The position numbers were made by a program, and so were the translations under genes. DNA of 64,000 nt, from the NCBI GenBank assembly GCA_021234155.1, contig JAJEKV010000165.1, positions 62,001 to 126,000 of the forward strand. The letters run 5' to 3'. The notes beneath the pieces were generated by a model, which was not told the DNA's origin, searched no databases, and worked only from the letters and a program-made list of their open reading frames with translations. Source of the DNA: Isoetes taiwanensis. Lineage: Eukaryota; Streptophyta; Lycopodiopsida; Isoetales; Isoetaceae. The stretch's first letter is position 1. Every line of letters begins with the position of its first letter. This document shows positions 33,637 through 43,235 of this stretch, piece by piece.

Positions 33637-35186
33637 TGTGACGTTCCAGAATAATATACGGTATGAATACGTATATTATACTAACACGTCACTAGTACAT
33701 GTCGACTCAGACGACATGTCACAGCGACCATAAAGGGGTAATACCCTAGGGTACGACCCTAACCATTATATTGCACATGTTAAGGCCACATGTGAATATA
33801 ATATCTTTTTACCATGTGGCAATGGCCCATTGATCAAAAGGGACCAGCCCTAAATTCGTGGGGATAAAGGGACATAAACCCTAAAAGGGAAACCCTTTCG
33901 GTTTCCAGCCCCTATAGGTCGGATTGTAGCAGCCTTGGACGCCCTTTCGCCTGAACAGTAGCAGAGGAACCGGAATTCCTAGGTTGCAGCTCGATCCAAG
34001 CCCAGCAATCTCAAGATCCAGCAGCATGGACGCCTTCAGAGGAGTGGGAGCCAGCCAAGAAGCGGGTTAGTGGTTGATCAGATAGTTAGATCCGAGTTTT
34101 CAGCTCTCATTCGATAGGATTCGTATTTATTCTTAGCTATAGGCGACCCCTACAGCCTAAGAATATGAAACACTAACAAAGGAACTTAACCATGTATGAT
34201 TAGGTAGATTAGAATAGATGTATTCTATTGTTTTCAGTTCTGTTGTGATGATGTTTTGACATTCTATGCGCCACTCTTGTGTATTGGGAAGGGGGGTAGA
34301 GACCCAGAGCTCAAGTAGTTGTATGATCCTAGTTTAGCCCATTAATTCCCAATTAATGCGGCCTGTGCATAAGAGCCCGCCTGGCTATGGGTGGCGGAGC
34401 TAGACTGGCTGACAAGAGAGGGCTTGTCTGATCACAGTTGATCCCTCTGGTGCGTAGCGACGGCCGGGGAACATTGTGGGCTAGGCCTAATACCCTGGCA
34501 CTGCGTGAGGGCAGGGTATGGGCTCGACACCTCTTGGGTGATGCGTCATCTTCTAGGGGTTCAAGTCGTATACGAGCAGTGGCTCCTGTGATTGGCATGA
34601 ACCTTCTGGAGGAGAGTGATCTCCTCCTGCCTCATCGGGAGCTGGGGAGATGCAACCCAGTAGTAGCCCCTTCGGCTATGAACCCGGCAGGCTACGGTCA
34701 GGCTCCAATACTTTTCAGCCTATCTGCAAAGTATGCACAGAAGGGGCGGATGGAGTGGACTACCCAATGACCATGTTCCTATGCCAGCCAAATCCATTTG
34801 CCATGAATTCTGTCTGCATTGTTATCCGGAGACCCAAGCCGTCAGTCTTTCCCCAAGAGTCTGAGCCTGGGTAGGATTTCCCCATGTTATGTTGATGTAC
34901 TGATGTGTTGTTGCAGCTACTGTGATATGGTGGACCACCCTTCGAGGTGGGTATGTTATTGTTGATTGATGTCATGTGCTCATGTGTGCTTACGCTTCCG
35001 CAACTAAATCGATCCCGAGGGAGACGGGATGAATGACACGTCCATTCTTCCCCGTCGGGTTCTTGGCCACCAACAAGGGCCCGATGTTAGGTGGACGGCC
35101 TCATATCAGCAAGCAGATGCTGGTTTGAGGGATGATCTCCAGTTTGTATACGGTCGGGGCATCGTATAGGAGCTGGGGCCGTCACA
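33637..35186 (+). repeat. 5' LTR of the chromovirus, 1550 bp
   Basis: Compared with the 3' LTR it has about 50 extra bases near 33900-33950. The region 34350-34790 differs by many small indels. The rest is nearly identical. Confidence 0.93.
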
Positions 35187-35187
35187 A

Positions 35188-35199
35188 TGGTATCAGAGC
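35188..35199 (+). promoter_or_regulatory. Primer binding site
   Basis: TGGTATCAGAGC starts two bases after the 5' LTR. It is the usual plant site complementary to the 3' end of initiator methionine tRNA. Confidence 0.9.
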
Positions 35200-35440
35200 T
35201 TTGATCTTGGCAGACCAAGATCGAGCACTGACCGTATTCCTATAGGAACTAACCAATCTAGACATTCAGTCTTGGGGATACAAGCCCAAGCACGAACCTC
35301 GAGTAGTGGAAAATTTTTTTCCCAGGAATAGAGTTAGTAACTATCTGGAATTAGTATAATTAGAGAACATAATTAAGATGGAATAGATAGAAGAAAAGCC
35401 TCCTAAGAAAGACTAGTAAATTTTAGTCACTTTTTGGCCG

Positions 35441-35512
35441 ACACCTCTAAGGATGCGCCAGAAGCATGTTAGGTCCATACCTAATTAGTCTCTCGTGCAC
35501 GCTTAGAGGGGT
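35441..35512. repeat. Hairpin repeat R1
   Basis: First of five about 75-bp units. Outer arms CCTCTAAGG and CTTAGAGG; the centre GTTAGGTCCATACCTAAT is an imperfect palindrome. Confidence 0.85.
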
Positions 35513-35651
35513 CACCCCATATGAACCCTAGAACTCGGCCTTAGGAGCCCCAAATCATAAAATAAAAGATAATATCCCATTTAAAAAGCTCAAATTAGCT
35601 AGATTTTATGTTAAAACACAGAAAAACATTAAATAAAAGTCAATTTGGAGC

Positions 35652-35726
35652 AACACCTCTAAGGGTGCGCCAGGGCATAGTTAGGTCATGACCTAACACC
35701 CTTCTCGCGCAGGCTTAGAGGGGTCC
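35652..35726. repeat. Hairpin repeat R2
   Basis: The centre GTTAGGTCATGACCTAAC is a perfect 18-bp palindrome; outer arms as in R1. Confidence 0.9.
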
Positions 35727-35863
35727 CCTAAAAGTGACCTCGGAATTTGATCAAAACTTACTCAAATTGTAAAAGTAATGATAGAATCTTGCTTATAATG
35801 CTTAACTTAGTGGAAAAGGCATGTTAAATTGTGTAAATTGGATAAGTTTAGACCAGAAAGGGA

Positions 35864-35937
35864 CAACACCTCTAAGGGTGTGCCAGGGCATAGTTAGGTC
35901 CGGACCTAACACCCTTCTCGTGTACACTTAGAGGGGT
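35864..35937. repeat. Hairpin repeat R3
   Basis: The centre GTTAGGTCCGGACCTAAC is a perfect 18-bp palindrome with a different middle pair from R2. Both outer arms have drifted together in part (GGTGTGCC against GTGTACAC). Confidence 0.9.
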
Positions 35938-36043
35938 TCGAGGAAAATGGTCGAAGAAGACCCCACTTTGACCCAAGGTGGGGAGAATTTCGTCAGCAAA
36001 CCAACAAAATAACCAGTTGGGCCAAACCCTAAAAATTAAACCC

Positions 36044-36154
36044 TATAAATTAGTGGACTTAGGCCTCATTTTTAGGGTTTCCCACTTTGTTCTTCGAGCT
36101 CGTCCCAATAGGCGATCTTCTGGCACCCTGATCCAAATCGAACGCTGTCAAACA
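36044..36154 (+). promoter_or_regulatory. TATA-like leader of the H3-like gene
   Basis: TATAAAT (36044-36050) lies 111 bases before the start codon, after an AAACCCTAAAAA block. The leader contains GGCGATCTTC. The same three pieces occur before the second cargo gene. The start context AACAATGGC is a strong plant initiation context. Confidence 0.55.
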
Positions 36155-37339
36155 ATGGCTAGGACGAAGCAGACCGCTCGTAAGGTAAGCAAAGATGATA
36201 AGCCCAGCGCCCAAGTCCTCGCCGCCGAGCAGAAACTCAAAGATGCCGAGGAGAGATTGAAGGCCGACATGGAGAGGCGACCTAGGTACTACCGAAATTT
36301 AGAGAAGAGGCGGAAGAAAGAAGAAAAGGCCAAGAGGAAAGAAGAGAAGGCAAAGAGAAAGGAGGAAAAGGCCAAGAGGAAGGAGGAGAAGGCAAGAAAG
36401 AAAGCAGAGAAAGAAGCCGCAGAGGCCGAAGAAGACCAATGGTGCGAGCAAAGGACGAAGAGCAGGGAAGAACACGACAGGAAAGGCAAAAGGGTGATGA
36501 CAGTCGAGCCCCCGCCGAAGAAAAGGAGGAGCTCAGTCGGCGTCGTCATCGGTGAACGACCCGAAGGCGACCAACCTCCATCATCGTCGGAAGATTCCGG
36601 TGATATGCATAACTTCTTGGAGGAAGTACTTCTAGGAACTGGAGAATCCTCGCAGAAGCAGCAGAACCATCAGCCCCAGACAGATGAACCCCAAGAAGAG
36701 GATCAACCCCCAGCCCAGGATCCGGCAGAACCCCAGATTGAGCTACCCCCGCCAATGCCTCCACCGTTTCCAGAATGGCAAGAGGCGAGGAAGCTAGATG
36801 CAGACAAAGCAGCCACAAAGAAGGCAAACAAAACGACCAGGGACTCGTACACCTTAGGGCCTGAGAGGAGATACAAGAAAGAGTTAGCAGACTATACAGC
36901 ATATATGAAGATGCACACCGAGTACAGTGCCTATTACGAGGCACACAGGGTAAAATATATCGAAGGAGAGCGGCCAACACGAGAGATATTCCAGCTGAAA
37001 CCTCCACCAGATCTTCCGGACCCCCCGAAGAAACCCATGAAAAGATCCCAAGACTCCCCGTTTGCGAGAGCCCTGCGAGAAATCCGGCACTTCCAACGGA
37101 GTTACGGGTTCCTGATTCCCAGAGCTGCATTCCAGAGATTCGTCCGGGAGATTTTATGGGACTTTGACCCCAACAAGCGAGTAACTAACGATATGTTACT
37201 CGCTTTACAAGAAGCAGCAGAGATGGAAGTCGTGCAACACTTCGAAGATTCACTGGCATGCACGCTCCATGCAAAAAGAGTCACACTTCAATCAAAGCAC
37301 ATGAGACTGGCCAAATACATCAAGAGGACAGATAAATAG
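36155..37339 (+). CDS. Histone H3-like protein with long tail insertion, 394 aa
   Basis: The protein starts MARTKQTARK, identical to the histone H3 tail through Lys4 and Lys9. Ser10 is replaced by Val. Residues about 45-85 are a Lys/Glu repeat (KRKEEKA four times). Then come a nuclear-localisation-like PPPKKRRSS, an acidic Ser/Glu stretch, a Pro-rich stretch and a Tyr-rich region. Residues 301-394 are a full H3 fold aligned without gaps from ALREIR to the C-terminus: AFQRFVREI, LALQEAAE and HAKRVTL are the clearest blocks. Arg69, Arg72, Asp77, Arg83, Cys110, His113, Lys115 and Thr118 (H3 numbering) are kept; Arg63 is Pro, Lys79 is Asp and Asp123 is His. Loop 1 is not lengthened, unlike typical CENH3. 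The frame is intact with no intron needed. It sits between the primer site and gag, inside the LTRs. Role inferred: nuclear, chromatin- or DNA-binding; nucleosome assembly is unproven. Confidence 0.9.
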   Translation: MARTKQTARKVSKDDKPSAQVLAAEQKLKDAEERLKADMERRPRYYRNLEKRRKKEEKAKRKEEKAKRKEEKAKRKEEKARKKAEKEAAEAEEDQWCEQRTKSREEHDRKGKRVMTVEPPPKKRRSSVGVVIGERPEGDQPPSSSEDSGDMHNFLEEVLLGTGESSQKQQNHQPQTDEPQEEDQPPAQDPAEPQIELPPPMPPPFPEWQEARKLDADKAATKKANKTTRDSYTLGPERRYKKELADYTAYMKMHTEYSAYYEAHRVKYIEGERPTREIFQLKPPPDLPDPPKKPMKRSQDSPFARALREIRHFQRSYGFLIPRAAFQRFVREILWDFDPNKRVTNDMLLALQEAAEMEVVQHFEDSLACTLHAKRVTLQSKHMRLAKYIKRTDK

Positions 37340-37485
37340 AACAGAAGCTACTTTTTGTAACTAACAGGCTTATATGTAAAGGTGAAAATTTTGAATAGTA
37401 AGGATATATAGTTGTTTAGAACGTGCATTGGATTAAGTATAGTAGTAGTTAAGGAGCAAATGTGAAATTTTGGGTAAAAAGAGGC

Positions 37486-37560
37486 CAACACCTCTAAGGG
37501 TGCGCCAGGGCATAGTTAGGTCTGGACCTAACACCCTCCTCGCGCACGCTTAGAGGGGTC
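37486..37560. repeat. Hairpin repeat R4
   Basis: The centre GTTAGGTCTGGACCTAAC has one mismatch in the palindrome. Outer arms CCTCTAAGGGTGCGC and GCGCACGCTTAGAGG pair with one mismatch. Confidence 0.9.
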
Positions 37561-37697
37561 CAGCCAACTGGACCCTTGATCAGCCACTTACCTGCTCCAA
37601 ATGAAGTAAATAAGCAAAGAAACTTGCAATTCAGAAGAAAATAAGTAGGAATTCACGTCTTTTAACTTGTTTTTGGCACCCATTAGACATAAATAGA

Positions 37698-37776
37698 CCA
37701 ACACCTCCAAGGGTACGCCAGAGGCCACTTAGGTCCCAACCTAACACCCTCCTCGCGCACACGCTTAGAGGGGTCC
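37698..37776. repeat. Hairpin repeat R5
   Basis: The most diverged unit (CACCTCCAAGGGTACGCC...CACACGCTTAGAGG). The centre CTTAGGTCCCAACCTAAC is imperfect. Confidence 0.85.
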
Positions 37777-37947
37777 GACCTTCCAAGGTCCATAACTTGT
37801 CCTAGACATATCCAAATCGGCCAAAGTTAATTGCATTAGAACACTAATAGAATCCATTTCTAGCTCCAAATTAACCTAGGAACCTCAGACTTCATCTCAA
37901 AATGCCAAAAGTTTTAGAAACCCTAAAATTTTAGGGTACAAGGTCCC

Positions 37948-38040
37948 TATAAATACCCTCATAACCCCTAAACCACACTCATAAAGTTGCTCCTGCGCCC
38001 AAGGCGATCTTCCAGCATCCTTAGGCGCTTCCAGCCGCTC
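37948..38040 (+). promoter_or_regulatory. TATA-like leader of the second cargo gene
   Basis: TATAAATA (37948-37955) lies 93 bases before an ATG at 38041, after AAACCCTAAAATTTTAGGG. The leader holds GGCGATCTTCC, as in the H3-like gene leader. Confidence 0.5.
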
Positions 38041-39559
38041 ATGGCTACATCTTCCTTCATCAGCTGGTACAGCGCCTCTCCCCACATTGCTCAGGTATGT
38101 TAACCTAGTATTCCAACTTTTCCAGAAGGAATTTGACTTGTCGGCAACCCTGAATTCAAACCCATTCTACCAACAAGTTCTGCAAGAATTCCAAGAGAAA
38201 GTAGCTCCTAGCTTGCAAGAAATACCCCCATGTATAGGGTACTTTGTACCAAATACTGTATTGCAAACAGCACTTAGTCATATATCCAACATTGCGAAAT
38301 TGCTGCAGAATAGAACCGAGCGCCTACCCAACTACATGACCCTGAGCAGTAATAGAAAGAGATTTTTCTCCTACAACACAGCCTTAGCACTATATTTATT
38401 CTATAGGGCCCAAACCGTGGTAGGTGAACCATCAATCCAGCCACTAGAGGTCACACCCTTGGACTCAGCAGCAGACGAACAACTACTGCTTGAGTAGGAG
38501 CAGTCCGTAGCGGAATCATCCGAAGAAAGTGAGGAATCAGAAGAGGAAAGTGAAGAGGAAATGGAAGTGGACCCAGAGGAAGAACGCCGAGAAGCAGAAC
38601 AAGATGTCAGCCGTTTCGAAGCTGACAGGAGCACACCGAGGATAGCACAACCAATTGGGCTGGGAATAACAAGTCTAGCACCGATCATAGTCGAAGGGCA
38701 GGAATATTTGTTCCTAAATGATATTAAAAACCTCCCCGAATGCAGAGGCAGAGGCTATCGCATCGACGAACTCCTTCACCTTCTACGGCAGCAGCCGGAC
38801 TTAGAGGATTTCATCGATCAAGAAACAGATGACTTTCCAGTGCAAGTAAGGGAAGCAGCCATATACACAGGACACAACATGTCAGATATCGAAGCCTATA
38901 GCACTATCAGAGGCATGATGACAGAAGAACAACTCCCTACAGAGGAGGAGTTTGTGGCACTCCAAGAGCAGATGGGAATAAGGGGGAAGACAACAAGAGC
39001 GCTTCAACCAGAATCCTCTTCACAAGAACCATTACCAACGTTCCTAGGGAGAGCCACGAACTTAACAAGTGTACGAACGCTGTTCCATGATTACGAAGAA
39101 TTAGTTCAAGTACAGGTCGATCAGTATGCATCAAGGCACAGGTCTACCTCAGGAGCACGGGGAGGAGTACCCGGAGCAGCACTTAAATACTATCTCCCGC
39201 TCCTAACAGACGGTAGGATAATAGTATTTCATAAGCTTTTCAGCCCACGTGGAGAAGAAGCCGTGCAGATGCTGATAACACTATCAGGTTTTGGCATGCA
39301 CGCACGGCTATCAGAAAAAGTCGACCATGTAATTTTGGTGAAGCGGAGGACAGCCTTGAGCATTTTCGACTTCGCGGTACCCCACCTTCGACAAGGTAGG
39401 TTGGCAGTAACAGCAGCTCATACCGCCGATAGACGGGTGGAAGAGCTAGCCTTAGCTATCCGAGGGGGATCATCGAGGGTCATACTACGGAACTTGGGAC
39501 GTACAGTGGGTACAGCCCAAGTGAAGAAATTCCTTGAGGATCACCCATCCCATCAGTAA
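38041..39559 (+). pseudogene. Second cargo ORF with acidic tract, unknown family
   Basis: No family recognised. From the ATG at 38041 the frame reads 18 codons to CAG|GTATGT, a donor-like site, and then hits a stop. The main frame opens at about 38130 (KEFDLSATLN) after TTTTCCAG. Removing those 31 bases joins the frames, but that is far below normal plant intron length, so a small deletion is as likely. The frame then runs to 39559 with one in-frame TAG at 38495-38497, directly before a very acidic tract (EESEESEEESEEEMEVDPEE). The remainder is mixed alpha/beta-looking with no cysteine motif. The acidic tract recalls histone chaperones by composition only. Its place after the H3-like gene and before gag, with a matching leader, suggests a paired cargo. 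Confidence 0.6.
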
Positions 39560-39699
39560 ATCAATGTAACGGAAATCATGACTATTGTATTAAGTTAATA
39601 TATCGGCTATATATTAATAAAAATATAAGATCTTTTGAGTTGCATTTTAAATGTCTTTTTGATATCTTTGCCTTAACAATCATATCATTCAAACTCTTA

Positions 39700-41028
39700 A
39701 TGCAACCAACAAAAGAACTCATGATAAATGGTGCCAATGCAATATGTGCAGCTAGAACAGCCAGGAATGTCGAAATTGAATTCCAAGCCCAAGGCGAGCA
39801 GACACCACCGGGACAATTCCAGCCTCGGAATCTGTTCGAAGAGTACTATGCACCGACGCCAGAGGAGGAAATCTCGCAGATGAGGTCAGATCTGCAAGAA
39901 ATAAAAGCCATGTTGGCCGGCAGGGGAAATAGCAGGCAGGACCAGAACGTGCAAGCCCCAGAAGCCCGTTCGCAACACAAGGGAAAAGAGAGAAAGAGGA
40001 GCCGGCACAGATCTTCTAGCTCCAGTTCGTCCGACAGCTCGGACTCCAACTCTGAGTCTGAGAAAGAAACAGAAAGGACCGCCCGAAGGGAAGAAAGAAT
40101 AAGGGTAAGACAGCCAAGCCAATCCGACAACCAGAAAAAGGTCGACTCGGCCTTGAGTAATGTTTGGAAAGCCCGCAAGCTGGAACAGTTTTCCGGCAAA
40201 AACAGATCAGGGATGGAAGCCGAAGCATGGCTAGACGAGATGAGCGAATATGGCAATGCTTACGGTATGAAGGATAAGGATAAGGGCAGAGTAGCCACCG
40301 CTAACCTGAAAGGGGCAGCCCGCATTTGGTGGAGGGGCTATGCCAAAGCCCATTCAAACAACACTATGTGCCAAGAGAGCACAAGTGCCATCAGATGCAA
40401 GCATTCCACAGGTTGCAACAGGGGAACAAGTCCGTACAGAAATATACGGAGGAGTTCATGAGGTTGAGGCTTTATGTGCCGAAACTCAGTGAGAGAAGAG
40501 CGGTGGAAGGCTATGTGGAGGGCCTGAATGAGGACCTACGGAAATTAGTCAGGGCCCTGAACCCGCGCTCAGTATCGGAGGCCGAAGCAAAAGCCATAAG
40601 CTTACAAGGATCGTGACCCCAGAATAGTGAACCAAAACAGTGGTATGACAAAGGAAAAGGATATGGAGGCCATAGCCCAAGAGCAACCAGTCCGTCACCT
40701 GCCAAAACGCCATACTCGGGGAATCAATGGAAACAGCCAGAGAAAAAGCACGTCAGCTTTAAAGATAAAGGACAAGGGAGAGGCTCAAACTACTCAAAGA
40801 TAGTGAAGCAGTTCTTCAACTCCATTCCGAAGGCAGTTGTGTTTCCGGTGCTTCCAGCCGGGGCATAGAACACACAACTGCCCGTTCGTGATGAATGCAG
40901 CACTTGCGGAGATGGGAGGTTGGGAGACCCCGCCAGAAGAAGAGGAGGATGAAGGACGCGACTTTATCCATGGTGAGTGTCATATCTTTGCCGCCATAGA
41001 TACAGAAAGCGCAGAGAGCCAGTACTAG
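39700..41028 (+). pseudogene. Gag: capsid and zinc knuckle, broken
   Basis: Structural protein of the particle. From ATG 39700 come an Arg/Ser-rich basic stretch (RSRHRSSSSSSS, about 39990-40050) and a Retrotrans_gag domain (AEAWLDEMSEYGNAYGMKDK, then ARIWWRGYAKAH). Near 40350 the frame shifts and capsid continues as REHKCHQMQAFHRLQQG and VQKYTEEFMRLRLYVPKLSE up to a stop at 40614-40616. The nucleocapsid zinc knuckle CFRCFQPGHRTHNC (CX2CX4HX4C) reappears in the first frame at about 40840-40881, and a TAG ends this part at 41026-41028. Gag and pol were probably one reading frame originally. Confidence 0.85.
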
Positions 41029-42348
41029 GTAATATCCACGATTGGTAAGATAGCCGCCAAATCCTTTATAGTCCTCATAGACTGTGGCAGTTCCCACAAT
41101 TTTGCGTCACCAAGGATGGCCGAAATGCTAAAGTTAAAAACAGTAAAGTCTAAGCCCAGGCCAGTAGTGTTAGCTAGCGGAGCCATCAGGCACACTGCCG
41201 GTAAGAGGGTGAATTTCAATATAGACTTACCCGGCATCAACATTGGAATGGGGGCAGAGATCATGAACATCGGAAAATATGACCTCATCATAGGTATGGA
41301 ATACCTCAACCCGGCAAAAGTAGTAATAGATTGTGGGGAGCGGAAGGTGAAGCTCACGGCGCCCAACGGAAAGATTATAGAGATCACAGGTAAGGAAGTA
41401 ACACCTATAATGCAATGCATGTCGAGTAAGAAGTTACTTAGATGCATGAAAAGGCAGCAAGTTGCATACATCTTCAAATTAGAACTTGCGGAAGAAGAAG
41501 CGCCAGAGGATAAAGAAGATAAATCAGTAAGCAAGCTATCCAAACAGGTAGCCAAGCTAATAAAAGAGTTCCATGACTTGTTCCCCGATGAAATCAAGGA
41601 GCTTCCGCCATATAGAGGAGTGGAGTGCGAAATTGCACTCGAACCAGGCACCAAGCCCACAAGTAAGGCACCGTATAGAATGACGGCCCATGAACTATCA
41701 GAATTGAAGAAGCAATTGCAAGAGCTATTAGACCTAGGGTTCATAAGGCCTAGTGTCTCTCCGTTCGGAGCCCCCATCTTATTCGTCAAGAAGAAGGACG
41801 GAAGCTTGAGGATGTGTATTGACTACCGTCAATTAAACAAGCACACCATCAAGAACAAGTATGCCTTACCCAGAGCAGATGACCTGATGGATCAGTTACA
41901 AGGTGCCAGGGTCTTCTCCAAAATAGACTTAAGGTCCGGATATCATCAAATCAGAATCAAGGAGGAAGATATCCACAAAACGGCGTTCCGAACAAGATAT
42001 GGCCACTATGAATTCACAGTGATGCCATTTGGCTTATCTAATGCCCCAGCAACGTTCATGAGACTCATGAACGATATCTTTCGGGAATTCCTTGACACAT
42101 TTGTTATCGTGTTCTTCGATGACATTTTGGTGTATAGCATGTCCCTAGAGGAGCATATTCGGCATTTGAGAAGGGTACTTGAGAAGCTAAGAAGACACCA
42201 GCTTTATGCGAAGTTGTCGAAATGTCATTTCGCCACCGAAAGAGTGGAATACTTGGGGCATATCATATCAGCAGACGGCATCTCCACCGATCTCGCAAAG
42301 ATCAAAGCGGTGATTGAATGGCCGCACCAAAGAACATACACGAGGTGA
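41029..42348 (+). pseudogene. Pol: protease and reverse transcriptase, broken
   Basis: It continues in the zinc-knuckle frame. The aspartic protease active site is IDCGSSHNF (about 41080-41106; usual plant form DSGS/T-HNF, here Cys for Ser). The reverse transcriptase starts with [20 protein letters not shown] and has [11 protein letters not shown] (motif A), [17 protein letters not shown] (motif B) and FFDDILVYS (motif C, usual YIDD; both catalytic aspartates kept). The thumb segment [16 protein letters not shown] follows. A one-base loss near 42325 throws the frame out, and RNase H continues in the next frame. Confidence 0.9.
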
Positions 42349-43235
42349 GAAGCTTTTTGGGCTTAGCAGGATATTATAGAAAGTTTGTCAAGAACTTTGC
42401 TAAGATAGCAGCACCTTTGACGGACCTCACCAAGGCAGAAAAGATAAAAGACTGGGTGGCACATTGGCAAAAGAAGGCTCAAGCAGGATTTGAGAAGTTA
42501 AAGGAAGCCTTAACAACCGCCACCGTCTTAACATTGCCAGATCCAGAGAAGGACAAGCTAGTTGCAACTGATGCTAGCAAGATTGCGACAGGAGCAGTCC
42601 TAATGCAAGAAGAAAGAGTTGTAGCATACGATTCACGGAAGATGAACGACGCAGAGACTCGCTACCCGACACATGATCAGGAGCTATTGGCAGTGGTAAG
42701 AACTTTAAAGATCTGGAGACACTATCTATTGGGAAGGAAGTTCCAATTAGATACCGACCATCAAAGTCTACAGTACATTTTCACGCAACCATTATTGAAT
42801 TTGAGACAAAGGAGATGGATGGAGTTCATGGAAGAGTACGACTTGGAGATTGTGTACAAACCAGGGAAACTCAATGTGGTTGCAGATGCTCTGTCAAGAC
42901 ATCCCTTAACAACAAGAGTGCATTGCAATGCCATATCAACACTCACCAGTGAGTTTGGCAAGAAAATAGAAGAAACGTTACCAACGAACAAGGACTTTCA
43001 GGAAGTATGGGCAAGCCTTTCTAAGGAGGCAAGAACAGACAAGGAGAGAGAAACCTTCAAACATTTTAAGAAGGAGGAAAATCTCTTGTACCATAAGAAT
43101 AAGTTGTGTGTGCCAGAATCATCTGGAGTCAGAAGGTTGATTCTCCACGACACCCACAACAGCCCAATAGCCGGCCACGCAGGTTTTACGAAAACCTACT
43201 TCAAGATAAGGAGTAGTTACTATTGGCCGGCATGA
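42318..43235 (+). pseudogene. Pol: connection, RNase H and integrase zinc-finger start
   Basis: It begins with the standard connection [20 protein letters not shown]. RNase H landmarks are DASKIATGAVLMQ (first Asp), YPTHDQELLAVV (Glu), LDTDHQSLQYIF (Asp) and ADALSR (final Asp). The integrase H2C2 finger opens with HDTHNSPIAGHAGFTKT. A stop at 43233-43235 follows YYWPA. Confidence 0.88.

Noticed and set aside
35978-36154. Upstream extension of the H3-like ORF (59 extra codons from a GTG)
   Set aside because: No ATG in the extension; the H3 tail starts exactly at an ATG in strong context, and the extension covers the TATA-like leader.
36289-36549. Minus-strand open stretch opposite the Lys/Glu repeat
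   Set aside because: It is the complement of a simple coding repeat (runs of Ser/Phe/Leu) with no independent support.
36155-37339. Reading the H3-like gene as CENH3
   Set aside because: Loop 1 has the same length as canonical H3 and the tail is canonical through Lys9; typical CENH3 has a divergent tail and a longer loop 1.
38095-38125. 31-base intron in the second cargo gene
   Set aside because: Donor and acceptor are good and the frame would join, but the length is far below plant introns; a small deletion or an alternative start is equally likely.
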